Assembly: GCA_038380795.1 (NCBI GenBank)
Contig: CM076268.1
Span: 2,591,501 to 2,655,500 of the forward strand
From: Pyrocephalus nanus
Lineage: Eukaryota > Chordata > Aves > Passeriformes > Tyrannidae
Length of the DNA: 64,000 bases
Direction of reading: 5' to 3'
Notes under the pieces: model-generated
Seen by the model: only the letters and a program-made list of their open reading frames with translations
Told to the model about the DNA's origin: nothing
Databases searched by the model: none
Shown: piece after piece, positions 1 through 59,395 of the stretch
Layout: each line of letters begins with the position of its first letter
How positions within the stretch are numbered: the stretch's first letter is position 1
Position numbers and translations under genes: made by a program

Positions 1-524
1 ATGTATAAGGATGAAAAGATGTCTGTTCTTGGACACCAAGTTCTTTTTTTGTAGGAGAAAAGAAAATTGTGCACAACGTTTCTAGAAGCTTTCTGTTGAA
101 TTTGCCTGAGCAGAATCTGAAAAATTGCGCTGGGCAGGAGAGCTGCTGACAAAGGTTCTTTCTTGCCATGAAAGGAGGAAGTGTAACCCCGGTGTTCTCT
201 GAGCTTGGTGTGCGTTGCACAAAGAAGAATCTTTATTTTTTTTTAGTGATCTTGTAAAAGCTAATCTAGATCTCATCTGCTATTTACCACTTTTAATTTT
301 ACACCCAGGCTGTTAGATATCTAAGTGTGGTTTTCAAAGAAGAATGGAAGACCCGTCTAAAAACCCAGTGGTGGTGGGGGGGGGAGCAGCTACACCTCGC
401 TTACCCTTCCGTAGAAACCTCTTGAAGCTCCCAAGTTGAAACTGCTCAAAATGTCATGGGCAGGCACAGAGCAGGGTTAAAATCAGGAACTTGGCTCACC
501 TTGTGTGTGTTTTGTGCTCTGCAG
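1..524 (+). other. PLEKHA1: PLEKHA1 intron upstream of the first coding exon
   Basis: Non-coding sequence ending in a polypyrimidine/TG-rich tract and the acceptor CTCTGCAG at 517-524, directly before the exon that carries the start codon. It is therefore the 3' end of an intron that begins outside the window; the noncoding first exon and promoter are not included. Nothing else is recognisable. Confidence 0.75.
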
Positions 525-16438
<15,914 letters not shown>

Positions 16439-16572
16439 GGATTGGAAGCGTTTGGAGAACGATCCATTTGTTCGGTCCTCTGAATTTCCTTGCTCGGACT
16501 TTGAACCAAAGAAAATGATAGGAAATGAGAACAAAAAAACAAACAAACAAACAAAAACCGGAACACTGATGT

Positions 16573-16604
16573 TATATTATATATATATGTGTGTGTGTGT
16601 GTGT
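16573..16604. repeat. (TA)n(TG)n microsatellite in PLEKHA1 3'UTR
   Basis: Alternating TA then TG dinucleotides. Simple sequence, likely polymorphic. Confidence 0.9.
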
Positions 16605-16698
16605 TTGTGGGCACACATGTGTATATATAATGTGTTTGTATTTTTGCCTTTCAGCTGAGGGTCAGAAATGGACCTTAGGCGTTTTCTCAAAGCCTGAT

Positions 16699-16704
16699 AA
16701 TAAA
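16699..16704 (+). promoter_or_regulatory. PLEKHA1: Proximal poly(A) signal candidate, PLEKHA1
   Basis: AATAAA 260 bases after the stop codon. Use of this site would give a much shorter 3'UTR than the distal signal at 18,684. Confidence 0.4.
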
Positions 16705-18683
16705 ATCCCTTACTAGGGAGGGGCCAAACTGCACAATTTAGAAAAAAAACAACCAACCCAAAACATGTACCAAAAAAAAAGAAAAAAAAAAAAAAGGCAC
16801 TTCTGCAAATAAGCAAAGTAACAGCAATTTTTAGTTCCTAATCTGGCAAATTTACTAAATTTGCAACTAATGCTATATTGTGGAGAACTTACTGCCAACA
16901 AATGTGATTATTTAATTTCACCTTGAACTACAGTAAGATTTTAGGCATAGATGAGAATTTTTTCTCTCCATGAATTTCAGATACCAGGAAATGCACAAAA
17001 TGTTTCTTCTGTTCTGTAGTATCAGCAGTGTCAACTGATTTGTTATCGGAACAAGAATTCTGAACTCCCTTGGAATTCTAGTTATGGTGCTGTAAAATTT
17101 CCACTAAAATAATATTTTAAATAGTCAGCCTATTTTTGATGCACTCCTAAAGGTGGGTTATAACTTTTTGCACATTTGGATTTCGATGAACTGCATGTAG
17201 TGATGTTTTGGAGGGCGGGGGAGAAGAGAAATTGGACTTCGGAATTTGGACACTTTAGATCTTTTGGACTGAGTAGGGTTTGTGTTACATTAGGCTTTGC
17301 AGCAATTACGTTTCCCTAAATGTTTAAATGTATCATTTGCTGGTTTTGAGAGTGGTTTCCTTACCAGTGCTTTGTGAACAGTTCTTGTTGCTGTGTTGAT
17401 CAGTGGAAGAGCTCGTTGTTTAGTTCTGTTGTTACTGGTACTGAACTGTTCCCAGTCCTGCAATCGTGGCCTATAACTTTTGGTGCACTAATAATCTGAA
17501 GTGCCTGTGTTTTCTCTCACGCTGTTGAAACACTTTTGGGTTTCTCAAAGTACACAGACCATTCCCGATGGTTTTGAGCGTTGGCTTGGAGTTGCTCTGG
17601 ACAGCATAGCTTGAAACAGCTATTTTTAAAACAGGGGGCTAATGTTAGGGATACCAGTGTTTCTGGTATTGCACCCACTGGCTGTGCAATATGTGTGTTT
17701 AAAAAGTGAGTATTTGTTGTTTGTGTACACTGTGTTACGGGGCATCAGCGATGCGAATGAGGAAAACCTTTACATTTCAAGTGTTGGATTAGATGGTGTG
17801 TACTTTTTTTTCATAATTTCTGAGAAAATGTTTGCTTTAATCAACACCCCCCCCCCTCCCACAAATATCTCGTGCTGCTGCTTAACTGTGATTCAGATTG
17901 TCCAGCTTTGCAATACCTTTGTTGTCTACTGGAACCTAAAATACATATCATTCAAGTCCATCTTCTCTCCGACTTCCAAACTGGCTTCCTGCTTGAGAGA
18001 CATGGATGGCTTTACCACAGCAATTTGTTGATCCCAGCACAGAATAATTGGTGTCATATGAGAATGAAATATAGTTAATTTCGAATCCTTAAATTATATC
18101 AGCACCTTCTCTTGTTTTTTTTTTTTTTTTTTTTGTTTTATCCATAAGCTAACTAACCACTGTGTTAAGGCAGTGGTATCTGTAAATTACTGGTTTTGTT
18201 TTGACTCTTTAGATATATGTGAAAACTAGCACAGAATTGGAAGTTACTGTAAATGTCTGTACTAGTATTGTAGGTCTTAATTTCTATAAAGATAAAACAA
18301 TAGCTCTTTAAAAGCTTATTTTTTCACAAGTACGTTCTGTGTGGAAGACACTTTGCATTGAAATATTTTTACTGTAGTCTAACATCTGAATTCACTTGCT
18401 CTGGTACAGCTTTCACAATGCATGGTCATTTTAATATATTTTGGTATTGGCAATTTTACACATTGGGTGGAGGTAAAGCAGCTCCATTATGGGACTTATG
18501 AAAAGAGGGAAAAAGAAAAAAGAGAAAAAAAGAAAAGAACTACTGATGTAGTTCGGTAGCATAGCAAAATATTTGTGGTTGGTAATTGTCAGGGTCTCCT
18601 ATTTATCAGTACTTTTATAAATCTATGAAAATTGTTAAATTATTTTAGAAACAGTGCTGTAAATATGTCACATTTAAATTGTC

Positions 18684-18689
18684 AATAAA
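18684..18689 (+). promoter_or_regulatory. PLEKHA1: Distal poly(A) signal, PLEKHA1
   Basis: AATAAA within GTCAATAAATCAG. It is followed by T/G-containing sequence, and the character of the DNA then changes. It is the most likely end of the long PLEKHA1 mRNA. Confidence 0.65.
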
Positions 18690-19620
18690 TCAGTTTGGGT
18701 AACTTAAAGTAACATCTGGCTGAGTTTCTTTGCACCACGTGAAACGTTTTATCAGAATAATGTGTTCCTTTTCAGCGTGTAAGAGCTCAGATTATCTCTT
18801 ATCCAGCCGTAACATCTTTTTAATTCCTCAAATCTGATCGGATTGTGTAGCCTAAGACAGAAGGGGTGAACAGAACGAGCTGGTTTTCTTTTGCTGTTCT
18901 GTTCCTTCTGTGCAAGTTTTATGTGTTTTGCAGGGGGTGTCCATCAGGTTACCTTTGCATAAAGGAAGGGAAGAGGAGATGCCTGGTAATGTCAGGTTAA
19001 TATTTGGAAACACTCAGGCTCCATCTGAAAGGGGAAACCCCCTCCCCCATCTCCCAGGGGGACAAAATGTAACGTGCATTTTTCTGGGTTTATGTTATTG
19101 CTTAAGAAAGGTTCCCTCTGGGAAATGCTCTCCTGGAATATGGGCTGTGCACACTTCCCTACATTCCTCTTTGACTGGGACATCTGACTGTGAACTCTGT
19201 GCCCCTGTGCTGAAGAGGGAGTCAAATAGTTCTGTCTGGTTATAGATTTCAACCCACTGTGTTAAAATAAGACACTTACAGAAACTGTAACTGCAGTCCA
19301 CGTTCCTGAAGGTGGCTGCCAAGGGGTAATGGTCCAGGATATAGTTTAATAAAGTGGCATATGCCTTAACCTCATGGAAAAACAGGATGTCAGCACCACC
19401 TAGGGGTCATGCTCCAGCTTTAAAAATTACCCAAGTCAGGCATTTGCTTTTAAAGTATATTTCATATATGCAAATTGGTCTTAAAACTCCAGTTGTTGAG
19501 TCACTGGACTGCTCCATGTTTGTTGTTTAGATGTTTGTGTGTGTCTGTTTTTAATTCTTGCTCCTTGTGAGCTTTGAGTAGCAATAGCAGCAAAGTGATT
19601 GAAGACAGAAGATCAGACAT

Positions 19621-19833
19621 AAAGAAGAAATTGTTCCCTGTGAGGGTGGGCAGGCCCTGGCACAGGTTGCCCAGAGAAGCTGTGGCTGCCCCATCCCTGG
19701 AAGTGTCCAAGGCTGGGTTGGACAGGGCTTGGAGCAACCTGGGTTAGTGGGAGGTGTCCCTGCCCATGGCAGGGGATGGGACTGAATGGACTTCAAGGTC
19801 CTTTCCAACCCAAATCAGTCTGTAATTCTGTGG
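19621..19833 (+). mobile_element. CR1 LINE 3' fragment
   Basis: The sequence resembles the end of avian CR1: TGTGAGGGTGGGCAGG, the block CACAGGTTGCCCAGAGAAGC, CCATCCCTGGAAGTGTCCAAGG, then GGTCCTTTCCAACCCAAA and a degenerate TCTGTAATTCTGTGG end. It is truncated at the 5' side, as is usual for CR1. Confidence 0.85.
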
Positions 19834-22800
19834 CCAGAATTACCTTTAAAATGTCTCATCAGAGCACAATCTCCTCAGCTGTGGGACTGGGAAAGAAGCA
19901 TCTGCTGCTTTCAGTAGGCAAAGTAATGTGACACAAAGATGGGAATTTTGGAGGTAGAACAGAGGAATTGGGGCTGCAGGTTGAAGGAGGGCACCAGTTT
20001 GAAACATCACTCTTTGCTAACAGCTGCCATTTTAATCAATTTTTGACTTTTGAGGTTTTGCAATCGCATAAATAGGCTCGGAATTTAATAGTGCACAGGG
20101 GATCAGAAAGTATCTCCTGTCATAAAAGTGGCTGTATTAGTAGAAAATACTGATATTCAAAGGTTAATTTGTTTTAGGTTTCATAGTGCATCTGTTTTAT
20201 AATGGATGGAAAAAATTATTGAGCACTCCTAAAACGTGCACCCTGAAGGTATGGGACAGAAACATCACTGTTCTTTTAACAACTCCATATTAAATTGAGG
20301 TGGGAGAGAGGAAAAAAATTACAGAAGGGGAAATTTGCATAGGGAACTTTAGACTAAAAATTGAAATTAAAAAATTGAAGCCCTCTGTGCTATGTAAGTT
20401 TTACCTTTTACCAGCTTCATTTAATGCCTTAATATTCATCTGTATTTTGGAGAACTGCCTGTGTAACTATGGGATGCTCCAAGCCAGTAAGCTGCTAAAG
20501 CACTTCGGAGATCTTCCAGTGAAATACTGAAGGCAGCTCTCTGGAAGAGTTAAAACCTGAGTCCTGCTCTGGAAGTGGATTGTGTCCCACACACGGTCTG
20601 CCTGCATTTGACAGGTCAGATTTTCTGTGCAGCCTCCGAGGAAAAGGAACTGCTGCTCCTTTCTGAAGGCACTACCTAATGATGCAGTAGAAGTTGAACC
20701 CTGCTCTTCAAAGTGGTGCCTTTCACACTGTAATTAGGGATTTGCATTTAAAACGAGTTTAATTTTGCGTATCAATGTGCTCAGTGAACGCATCTTCTAA
20801 GAATTTAAACCACTCTGTTGCACTGCATTCCCACCACCTCCTGTTCTCCCGAGGATACCCGGGCACACCGGGACACCTGAGTCAGTGCTCTCAACAGGTG
20901 GGTGTCTGCTGCAAGATCTCATAGCTGTGAGTTTGTTTTTGTAAATCACGAAGTTTCAATGCTTGTTTTACACTCTGTAGTGTAATATTTGCGCTCCTGC
21001 TCGTAGGCTTGCCCCCTGACAGCAAGAAAACACCACCTGAACGCAAAGTTTGTTCAGATTAGCGAGTGTTTCTTGGGGCAGGTGACTTGGTTTCAGGTGA
21101 GGCTTTACAAAAGATAACCTGATCGTTCATGCATTTTGTAAATTGTGCTATGCTTGTCAAGCACCAGGGCTAGACCACATCTGGAAAAGAGCATGGGGTT
21201 TTAAATTCCCTGGTTTGCAGCCATTCCCTTGCAAAGCAATAGCATTTTTTCTGTGTGTAGCAATGAATCCAGCATATGTTCTTAAAAAGGGGTTCTATGG
21301 GTAAATCTTGGTTAAGACTTGTCTTACTACGTTAAACTAAGTAGAGAAGTCCTGGGTTTTCAGGAGGTGGGAATAGGGATGTTACATTTCTCCCCCAGAA
21401 AATCTGGGAGAAAGCTTCATTCATTAAGGAATGAAGCAAAATGGTAATGCAGACATAATAAACCTGGAAAACCTCTGCAAAGTCCAGGCTTTTGGAATTT
21501 GCTCAGACTGGAGGCATTCTGGCCTTCTCAAACCTCCACCAGCCTTTTTTCTGGCCAGGACCCTTCTAGACCCAGACTGTCACCTTAACCCTTTTCTCTC
21601 CAGCCAAGTGTCCTCTGTTTTTATCTTTTACTTGCTTCCCAGCCTTTCCATGTGTTCCCAGGTGTGCAGACTCACCTTGCAGGGCTGGGGATGGATGTCA
21701 CAGCATCCCAGGATCCCTGACAGCAGCACTGAAACTTTTGTACCTCCAGAAGAATTTCTAGCGTGTGATCTCTAGGTGGAGCCTCCTATCACCCAGTTCC
21801 ATCTGAAAAGTGGGAGAGGAGATGTTTTACTGCTCAGTCCCTCCTGTGAAAGTGTTTCTCAGGCCACTTTTGGCCTCTTTGAGTAGTGGTAAATGTCTGC
21901 TGGCTTCGGGAGCCCTTCTGTGTGAAAAGGTTATGGTGGGGGAGAAATGATAATTTCTGGGTTTACAAAGACTCTCAGGCTTCTGTACAGATTAGATGGA
22001 TAACAAAAAGATGTATTTTTTTGTAAGCTAATTTATTAACATCCACAGAGATCTACCTCAGTTATTCTGGAAAGTGAGATGTTCGTTTTGAGGTTTTTTG
22101 TGTAACCACATGAAAACTATAATATTATAAAATGTTATATTTTTGGTGCTGGAAAGAAGATTGACATTCTTATCTGGTTTGAGAAACAGAAAAGCTTAAC
22201 AGGAGAAGGTCCTTAATACTAGTCCACTTATTTGGAGGTGAACTACTGGTTTTCACTAAGACCTTTTGATATATTTTATTTCCTTTGCAGTGTTTAACCA
22301 GCAACAAATGTTCATCCTTTTTCTGTGTTGTTTATGTAAGAAAAAATCTTGGCTGGTGTATTTTGAGTCTTTAGTAGTCTATAAGAGCTTGAAGCTGATA
22401 TTGCTGGCTGACTTTTTCCAAAAAACCCCATCATACAACTTTTTCTGCCTAGAATGATCTCTATCAAAGGACAGCAAGCTAAAAAGGACACCAACGTCCA
22501 TGGAGAGAGGATGAAAGAATTGGAGCTTTCCACTTCATGTCATCTTTTCCTACCTATGGAGATGAGGCTCCAGTGACTTCAAGCAGTTGGTTGACCATGG
22601 CAAAGGCTTTTTGGACAGAGGAGGATGAAACCCCATGAAAATTCACTGATCTTCGAATATTTTGGTCCTGCTTCCAGGTAGGAACTTACAAGATCCTTTC
22701 TGAACCTTTATTCCTTTTTTTTTTTCCACTAGAAGCTGTTAATCTTTCCTTAAAGACTTGTCTTTATTTAAAAGGGGTAAAACCCAAATCAAACAAAAAA

Positions 22801-23119
22801 ACCCCAAAACTTGGATAAATGGATAAATTTGGAAATATTTTTCCATTATATCTATCCATGTATATATACTGACATATACACTTGTACATTAAAAATATTT
22901 AAATGTCTAAACGTTTTCAAGCTTTTATTCAAACTTGTTAACATTGTAATGATTTTAACACTAAGGCAGTTTTGCTGTTAAACTTTTCCTGGGAGAAAAG
23001 ACTGAATTACTCTGCGTTAATGTAGTCGCTGACATCTTCAGTTCCTTGGTCACAGCACATCTAACAGTTTACAACCCAGTAGGCAAGACGAAATGCTGTT
23101 AAGTTCATTAGGTGCGTGG

Positions 23120-23136
23120 TTATCGGCGCCTGATAA
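23120..23136. promoter_or_regulatory. Inverted GATA-type motif pair upstream of HTRA1
   Basis: TTATCGGCGCCTGATAA: two opposed GATA cores flank the palindrome GGCGCC, about 1 kb before the HTRA1 start codon. Function is inferred from the motif alone. Confidence 0.25.
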
Positions 23137-23767
23137 AGGTACACTTAAATAATTATGGATTGGTAGTCAGTTCAAAAGTTTAATCGGCTTGTAATTTAAA
23201 AAAAAAAAAAAAAAAAAAATTGGCTTTGCTCAATTTCCAGCTCTGTTAAAGCGTTCCCTCCTCACTTTGGTAGTGATGCCTCGTCCCTGGGAAGGCACTT
23301 GTATTTAAACCGCCTCTCAGAGCACCTTGTCTGTGCTCCAAGAGCAGATGGCAGAGTGCCCTCTATCCATAGGTTCTGGCGATTGCCCAGCTGCCGGATA
23401 AATTGGATCAGCCTGCTTGTGGGATGGCGGAGGACGACTTTTTTTTTTTCTTTTTTTTTTTTCCTTTCGGTTGATTAACCTTCTGCTAATTGCAGGTATC
23501 CACCTCGCCCTGCGGCTCTGCGAATCTCGGGTGAGGCGCTGAGGAGAGCAGAAGCGGCCCGGGAGGGAGCATCCTTCCTCCCATCCGCGCTGCCCTCGGG
23601 TACCGGCCCTTCCCGAGCCGGGAATTTTAGGGGTCTCCTTGTGCGGGAATACCGGACGTTCCCCATGGGGATGGCAGATATTTACACACATTTCCATACA
23701 ATACTCATATCATCTCGCTCCTTCTCCTAGGGGACGGGCTGGCGGCTCTGCGCCCCCACCCATCCCC

Positions 23768-23788
23768 TTATCAGATAGAAACGTTATC
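23768..23788. promoter_or_regulatory. GATA-type motif cluster at HTRA1 CpG island edge
   Basis: TTATCAGATAG followed by GTTATCGG gives three GATA cores in 21 bases. The string TTATCGGCGC at 23,784 is the same ten bases as at 23,120. A further TTATC is at 23,875. Motif evidence only. Confidence 0.25.
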
Positions 23789-24067
23789 GGCGCTTGCTCT
23801 GGGTTGCTTTCCCGTAATTCCCGAGGCGGGAAGGAGCGTTCAACTCCCCCTCTTTTCTTGTTTGCAGGAGCGCGTTATCACCTTTCCCACTGATCTCAAT
23901 CGCCGACTTGAACCGCTCCGTGCAGCCGGGACGGACCAACAAAGTTTGAGCCCGAGAGACGAAGCGGCGGGGCGGGGGTTGCGTTACGATCCCGGGGGGG
24001 GCCGTGCTGGGTGTCCCAGCCCGGGGGGCCGGTCCCGCTGCCCCGCTCCGCCCCGCCTGGCCGCCGC

Positions 24068-24074
24068 TTTAAAG
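24068..24074 (+). promoter_or_regulatory. HTRA1: TATA-like box candidate, HTRA1
   Basis: TTTAAAG is the only A/T-rich heptamer in a strongly GC-rich stretch, 74 bases before the start codon. If it acts as a TATA element it implies a short 5'UTR of roughly 45-55 bases. A CpG-island promoter without TATA is the alternative. Confidence 0.35.
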
Positions 24075-24147
24075 CCGCTCGCCCGGCCCCCGCCGCGCTC
24101 ACCGCGCTCGCCGCCCCTCGTCTCCCTGCCCTCGTCCCGCCGCCGCG

Positions 24148-56143
<31,996 letters not shown>

Positions 56144-56705
56144 CCAGAAACATGAGCTGGATTTCATGTTTTCTTTTAACAGCAATGGACTGCTTGTATT
56201 CTCTCTGTGCTGGTACAGGACACGTTAGACTTCTGACCAACATTCTGCTTGTTCAGTGGATTAGTATTGGCCAACAGAGTAACTTCTAATAGGTTGTAAG
56301 GTGCAAAATCAGTGTAATTTCACATACTCCAGATGATAATGTTTCTCCTTCTGTATTATGTATGCAATGTATTCTTTACTGGCTATTACATTCCCTGCTT
56401 AACAAATCGACGTTTGCTTCCCTGTGTTGAGTAGATTTACTGTTATTTCCGCTAAGACTTAAACAAAACCCACGCACACAGTGTGTGTTGTGGCATTCAG
56501 GTATTTATAGGTTAGCTGTGTTTTAACTGGAAATGCCATTGTAAAGGAGTAGTCAGCTTCAAAGAAAACACAATTGGGAAACAGAGCCTGGTTTATAAAC
56601 ACAAGAGAAATCCCAACCAAAATAACCTTTCGAGGATCCCGTGCAGGACTTTAATACTATGATATTTTCCTAGTGTTATTAAAAGAGTTCAACAGTACTT
56701 CTTGT
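56144..56705 (+). other. HTRA1: HTRA1 3' untranslated region
   Basis: AT-rich 3'UTR of about 560 bases, ending shortly after the ATTAAA at 56,678-56,683. The 3' end is inferred from that signal and the T/G-rich DNA behind it. Confidence 0.7.
56678..56683 (+). promoter_or_regulatory. HTRA1: Poly(A) signal, HTRA1
   Basis: ATTAAA followed about 20 bases later by CTTGTGAGTG-type T/G-rich sequence. It is the first plausible poly(A) signal after the stop codon. Confidence 0.6.
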
Positions 56706-56787
56706 GAGTGACTCATTTTGCTTCCCCTTGCGGAGTGTTTTCCTTTGAATGGCACATCTGCCTGGAAGGATGTCCTGGTGGTCTCCT

Positions 56788-56793
56788 TTTAAT
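56788..56793 (-). promoter_or_regulatory. Poly(A) signal candidate for the minus-strand exon chain
   Basis: ATTAAA on the minus strand about 120 bases beyond the candidate stop codon at 56,913. It would place this gene's end tail-to-tail with HTRA1, whose own signal is at 56,678. Confidence 0.35.
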
Positions 56794-56912
56794 CATCACA
56801 AACCAAATGACCTTATTTTTCAGCGTGTGCCTGCATTTGTGCTTTTGTGCATCTGTTCTTCTGAGCAAGGCTGGGTTGAATTATTTGTCATGCTGTCTAT
56901 GTCTTCCAGATG

Positions 56913-57013
56913 TTAATGCCTTTTCCTTATTGTTTTAATTACAGCTTCATCAGCGCCTGGAATCTCTTTGCCCACAAAATTGCCATATTGTGGATCACAG
57001 ATCCCATACCGTT
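56913..57013 (-). CDS. Candidate terminal exon, minus strand
   Basis: Acceptor CATATCTGAACTAG, then 101 nt encoding RYGICDPQYGNFVGKEIPGA, DEAVIKTIRKRH and stop. The two leading bases complete a glutamate codon begun by the last base of the upstream exon, so the phases agree. The overlapping plus-strand frame is also open, which weakens the case. Confidence 0.4.
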
Positions 57014-59395
57014 CTAGTTCAGATATGAGGATGTTTGTAACCAGTGCAGATCTGGGCTCAAGCTCTTTGAAATGGGCTGTTTTATTCCCAGTCTGGAGTG
57101 CTGGTGTGTGTGTGGTAGGACCTGGTTTTGACTCTGGGATCCTGGGCATTCCCCTTACACAGACACTAATCTTTAGACATAAGTTTATGGATGCCCTTGA
57201 AGCTTGGGGTGGTGAATGGGATTGTCTTACCATGAAGGAGAACAATCAGCTACATTTAATTACTCACTGGGTAAACAATAGGCTAAAAAGCCTTTTCTTT
57301 CCTCTGTTGAAGTCAGTATCTCAGAGAATAAATCCAAGGGCTATAGACCAGTTTTGGTGACTGTCATTCCTAAGCAGGCTCTTGTTTTGGAAACTTCTTC
57401 TTAGTAAAACCGTTTAACTGGGCAGCTGACAGTTTATGATTTTTGAAGAAAGGGCTGTATTCCACCCAATTAAAGCAATAAATCCTCTAGACCTGGATCC
57501 CTGAGAGTGCTCCCTCTCCTTCCAGCTGTATTTCAGTTCTGTTTCAGCCAGTTTATCCCAATTTGAGGACCCTCTATATCCCCAAATGCCATTGCCTGTC
57601 CTTACTCACCTGGATCATGATAAATTCACGCAGTGTATAACATTAATTAATTACAGAGTGTACCTTTCAGTACAGTATTGATGCTTGGCATGATGGAGCA
57701 CCTCATTACCGATCTACTTGTGCCATCACTGTGGTAAATCACACGTGTCTGAAAATCTGCCAAGGCAATGATGGTGCCTGACAGTCTGTAATCCTTTTTA
57801 TCCTGAAAAGTGAACAGCAGAATGACCTTGAAGAAGTGCTTTGTGGTGTATTTGAGCTGCAACTTCACCTTGCTGGTGCTGATTAATGTTTCAGCTTCCC
57901 GCTGAAGTGATATTATGCTTTGTAGTCTATCCCTGCCCTGTGTAGCACACTGAGTGATGACACACAGCCACCAGCAAAAAAGGGTTTAAAAATCACCTAC
58001 CTCCTCTTGTGCTCCCCCTAACCCAGCTAGCAACAATCAAGCTAAAGGCTCAAAGCCAGGAAATTGTGTTTAAAACAGAAGTTATTTTTCATCTGCCTTT
58101 TAATTTCAAAACAAGGGGTTGCACAATTTACAAGAGCTGATTGATTCTCTGCGATCCTATTGCTTGTTGTTGTGGTCTCTTAATATGAAAACCCATTAAT
58201 TTCTGTGTGTGTGTGTGTGTGGGCATTAGGAAAGAGGCAAATGAACTTCTGTAAATGGTTTTCTTGGGTGACAGGGATTAGGGAAATATCTTAACGAGCT
58301 TTCTAGCCCGGAGCTCCACCTAGTGGAATGTGAGATGGTCTCTTATTGCAGCGAGTCATTTTCCATCAGGTATTTGAAAGTGGGTTTCTGACTTGCCTTT
58401 TTATTGATTTATTTATTTATTATGAATGAATTAATTAAATGATTTATGTGCAGTGGATATCCATAACCACATGAATATCCTGAAAAATGCTCAGGATTTC
58501 CTTTCTAATATCCAACCACGCCACTACGCAGACTTGTTTCTTACAGTCAAAATATTCTCTAAGTGATTTTTAAGTATTTAAAGTCAAATTACTGATAAGG
58601 AGAGTCATAGAAGCAAAGTTTTCCTTTAATAAAATTAATTACCATTTATTTTTTATGTATTATTGGGTTATATTCAGATCTGGAATGGCTTTTATTCTTT
58701 GTTGCTTCAGCACACAGTTCTTTCCAAATTGCAATTGAAACTACTTTGTACAGAATAGCTTTGGCACAGCCTGTATAAATATCAGTTTCCTGGAAATTTT
58801 AGCAAGTGTTGGACGCTAAATCAGGGAAATTGGACATTCTGGCTTGATTTTCAGTATTCTGGAATGTCTGAAATGGAAACTGGAGTGGCTGTGTGTGTGA
58901 TGCTGGTAGATGGCTACGTGTGGCTGCCCTCGGAGGTAGTTTTGAAACACTAGTTCACTTATTCCATAAGGGAAATGTCTTGAGCTGTAAAATAAATGGT
59001 CATGACTAACAATTGTCTGGTTCCTGTGGCTCAGATGCCAAGCAGTAAGATCCTGTAATTTCAATACCAGGGGATTTTTTTATTATTATTATTCTTCCCC
59101 CCAACCCCCCTTCCCCATAACTGTTTTTTGTTCATGTTAAGGAAGCTGAGGATGTTTTTAAAAACTCCATCTTACCAAATTACAGTGAAAAAGGCATCTA
59201 GTAGCGCATGATTAAGTTATATAGAGGGTTTTACTGTATATCAGAAAAGTACTGCAGAAGTGATTAAAATTAAAGCTGCAAATATCCAAGAGCAATAGAG
59301 GTGATCAAGAAGTCACCAATCCAGGACAGTGAATGATGAGCTCACTGAGTGTTTGTTGCATGTGGTGGTGGGGCACTGTGAGAGTCCTTTTCATC
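56913..59395 (-). CDS. Candidate uncharacterised gene, four spliced exons (partial)
   Basis: Exons 59395-59346, 58984-58918, 57901-57664 and 57013-56913 on the minus strand each have AG and GT borders. They join with consistent phases into 151 codons plus stop. The product contains RHFPYGISELVFQNYLRG, then a beta-strand-like segment (KVKLQLKYTTKHFFKVILLF, DYRLSGTIIALADFQTRVIY, HSDGTSRSVMRCSIMPSIN) and ends EIPGADEAVIKTIRKRH. No signal peptide or known catalytic motif is visible. I do not recognise the family. The 5' part is not identified and should lie above 59,395. The donor at 58,917 (CAC|GTAGCC) is weak, and the segment could include chance exons. Confidence 0.4.
57664..57901 (-). CDS. 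Candidate internal exon, minus strand (79 codons)
   Basis: Acceptor ATATCACTTCAG, donor AAAG|GTACAC, 238 nt. The frame starts REAETLISTSKVKLQLK, contains FQDKKDYRLSGTIIALADFQ and VIYHSDGTSRSVMRC, and ends SINTVLK. The composition, with alternating hydrophobic residues, looks like real protein. This is the strongest of the four candidate exons. An unspliced frame would run into a stop only seven codons after the donor. Confidence 0.45.
58204..58221. repeat. (TG)n microsatellite
   Basis: Nine TG units in the region downstream of HTRA1. Confidence 0.85.
58918..58984 (-). CDS. Candidate internal exon, minus strand (weak donor)
   Basis: Excellent acceptor TTTATTTTACAG. 67 nt encode SRHFPYGISELVFQNYLRGQ and PH. 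The donor CAC|GTAGCC is poor. The open frame continues for about 30 more codons (rich in His and Ser) to a stop, so an alternative end is possible. Confidence 0.35.
59346..59395 (-). CDS. Candidate internal exon, minus strand (50 nt)
   Basis: Very good acceptor ATTTCTCTCACTCTTAG and donor ACTCA|GTGAGC. The frame DEKDSHSAPPPHATNT ends in two bases that complete a histidine codon with the next exon. Short and hydrophilic, so support comes mainly from the splice sites and phase. Confidence 0.35.

Larger units (their letters stand above)
16439..18710 (+). other. PLEKHA1: PLEKHA1 3' untranslated region
   Basis: AT-rich sequence after the stop codon, running to the AATAAA at 18,684-18,689. It holds a (CAAA)n tract near 16,536-16,556, a (TA)n(TG)n microsatellite at 16,573-16,604, an A-rich tract near 16,770-16,796, a C run near 17,847-17,856 and a T run near 18,115-18,134. 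The end is placed about 20 bases after the distal poly(A) signal by inference. Confidence 0.75.
18711..23489. other. Intergenic region between PLEKHA1 and HTRA1
   Basis: About 4.8 kb without a recognisable gene. It contains one CR1 3' fragment (19,621-19,833), a 20-base A run near 23,199-23,219 and a pair of inverted GATA-type motifs at 23,120-23,136. In primates ARMS2 lies in this interval; no ARMS2-like reading frame is seen. The open frames present are short and show no domain or splice structure I could support. Confidence 0.7.
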
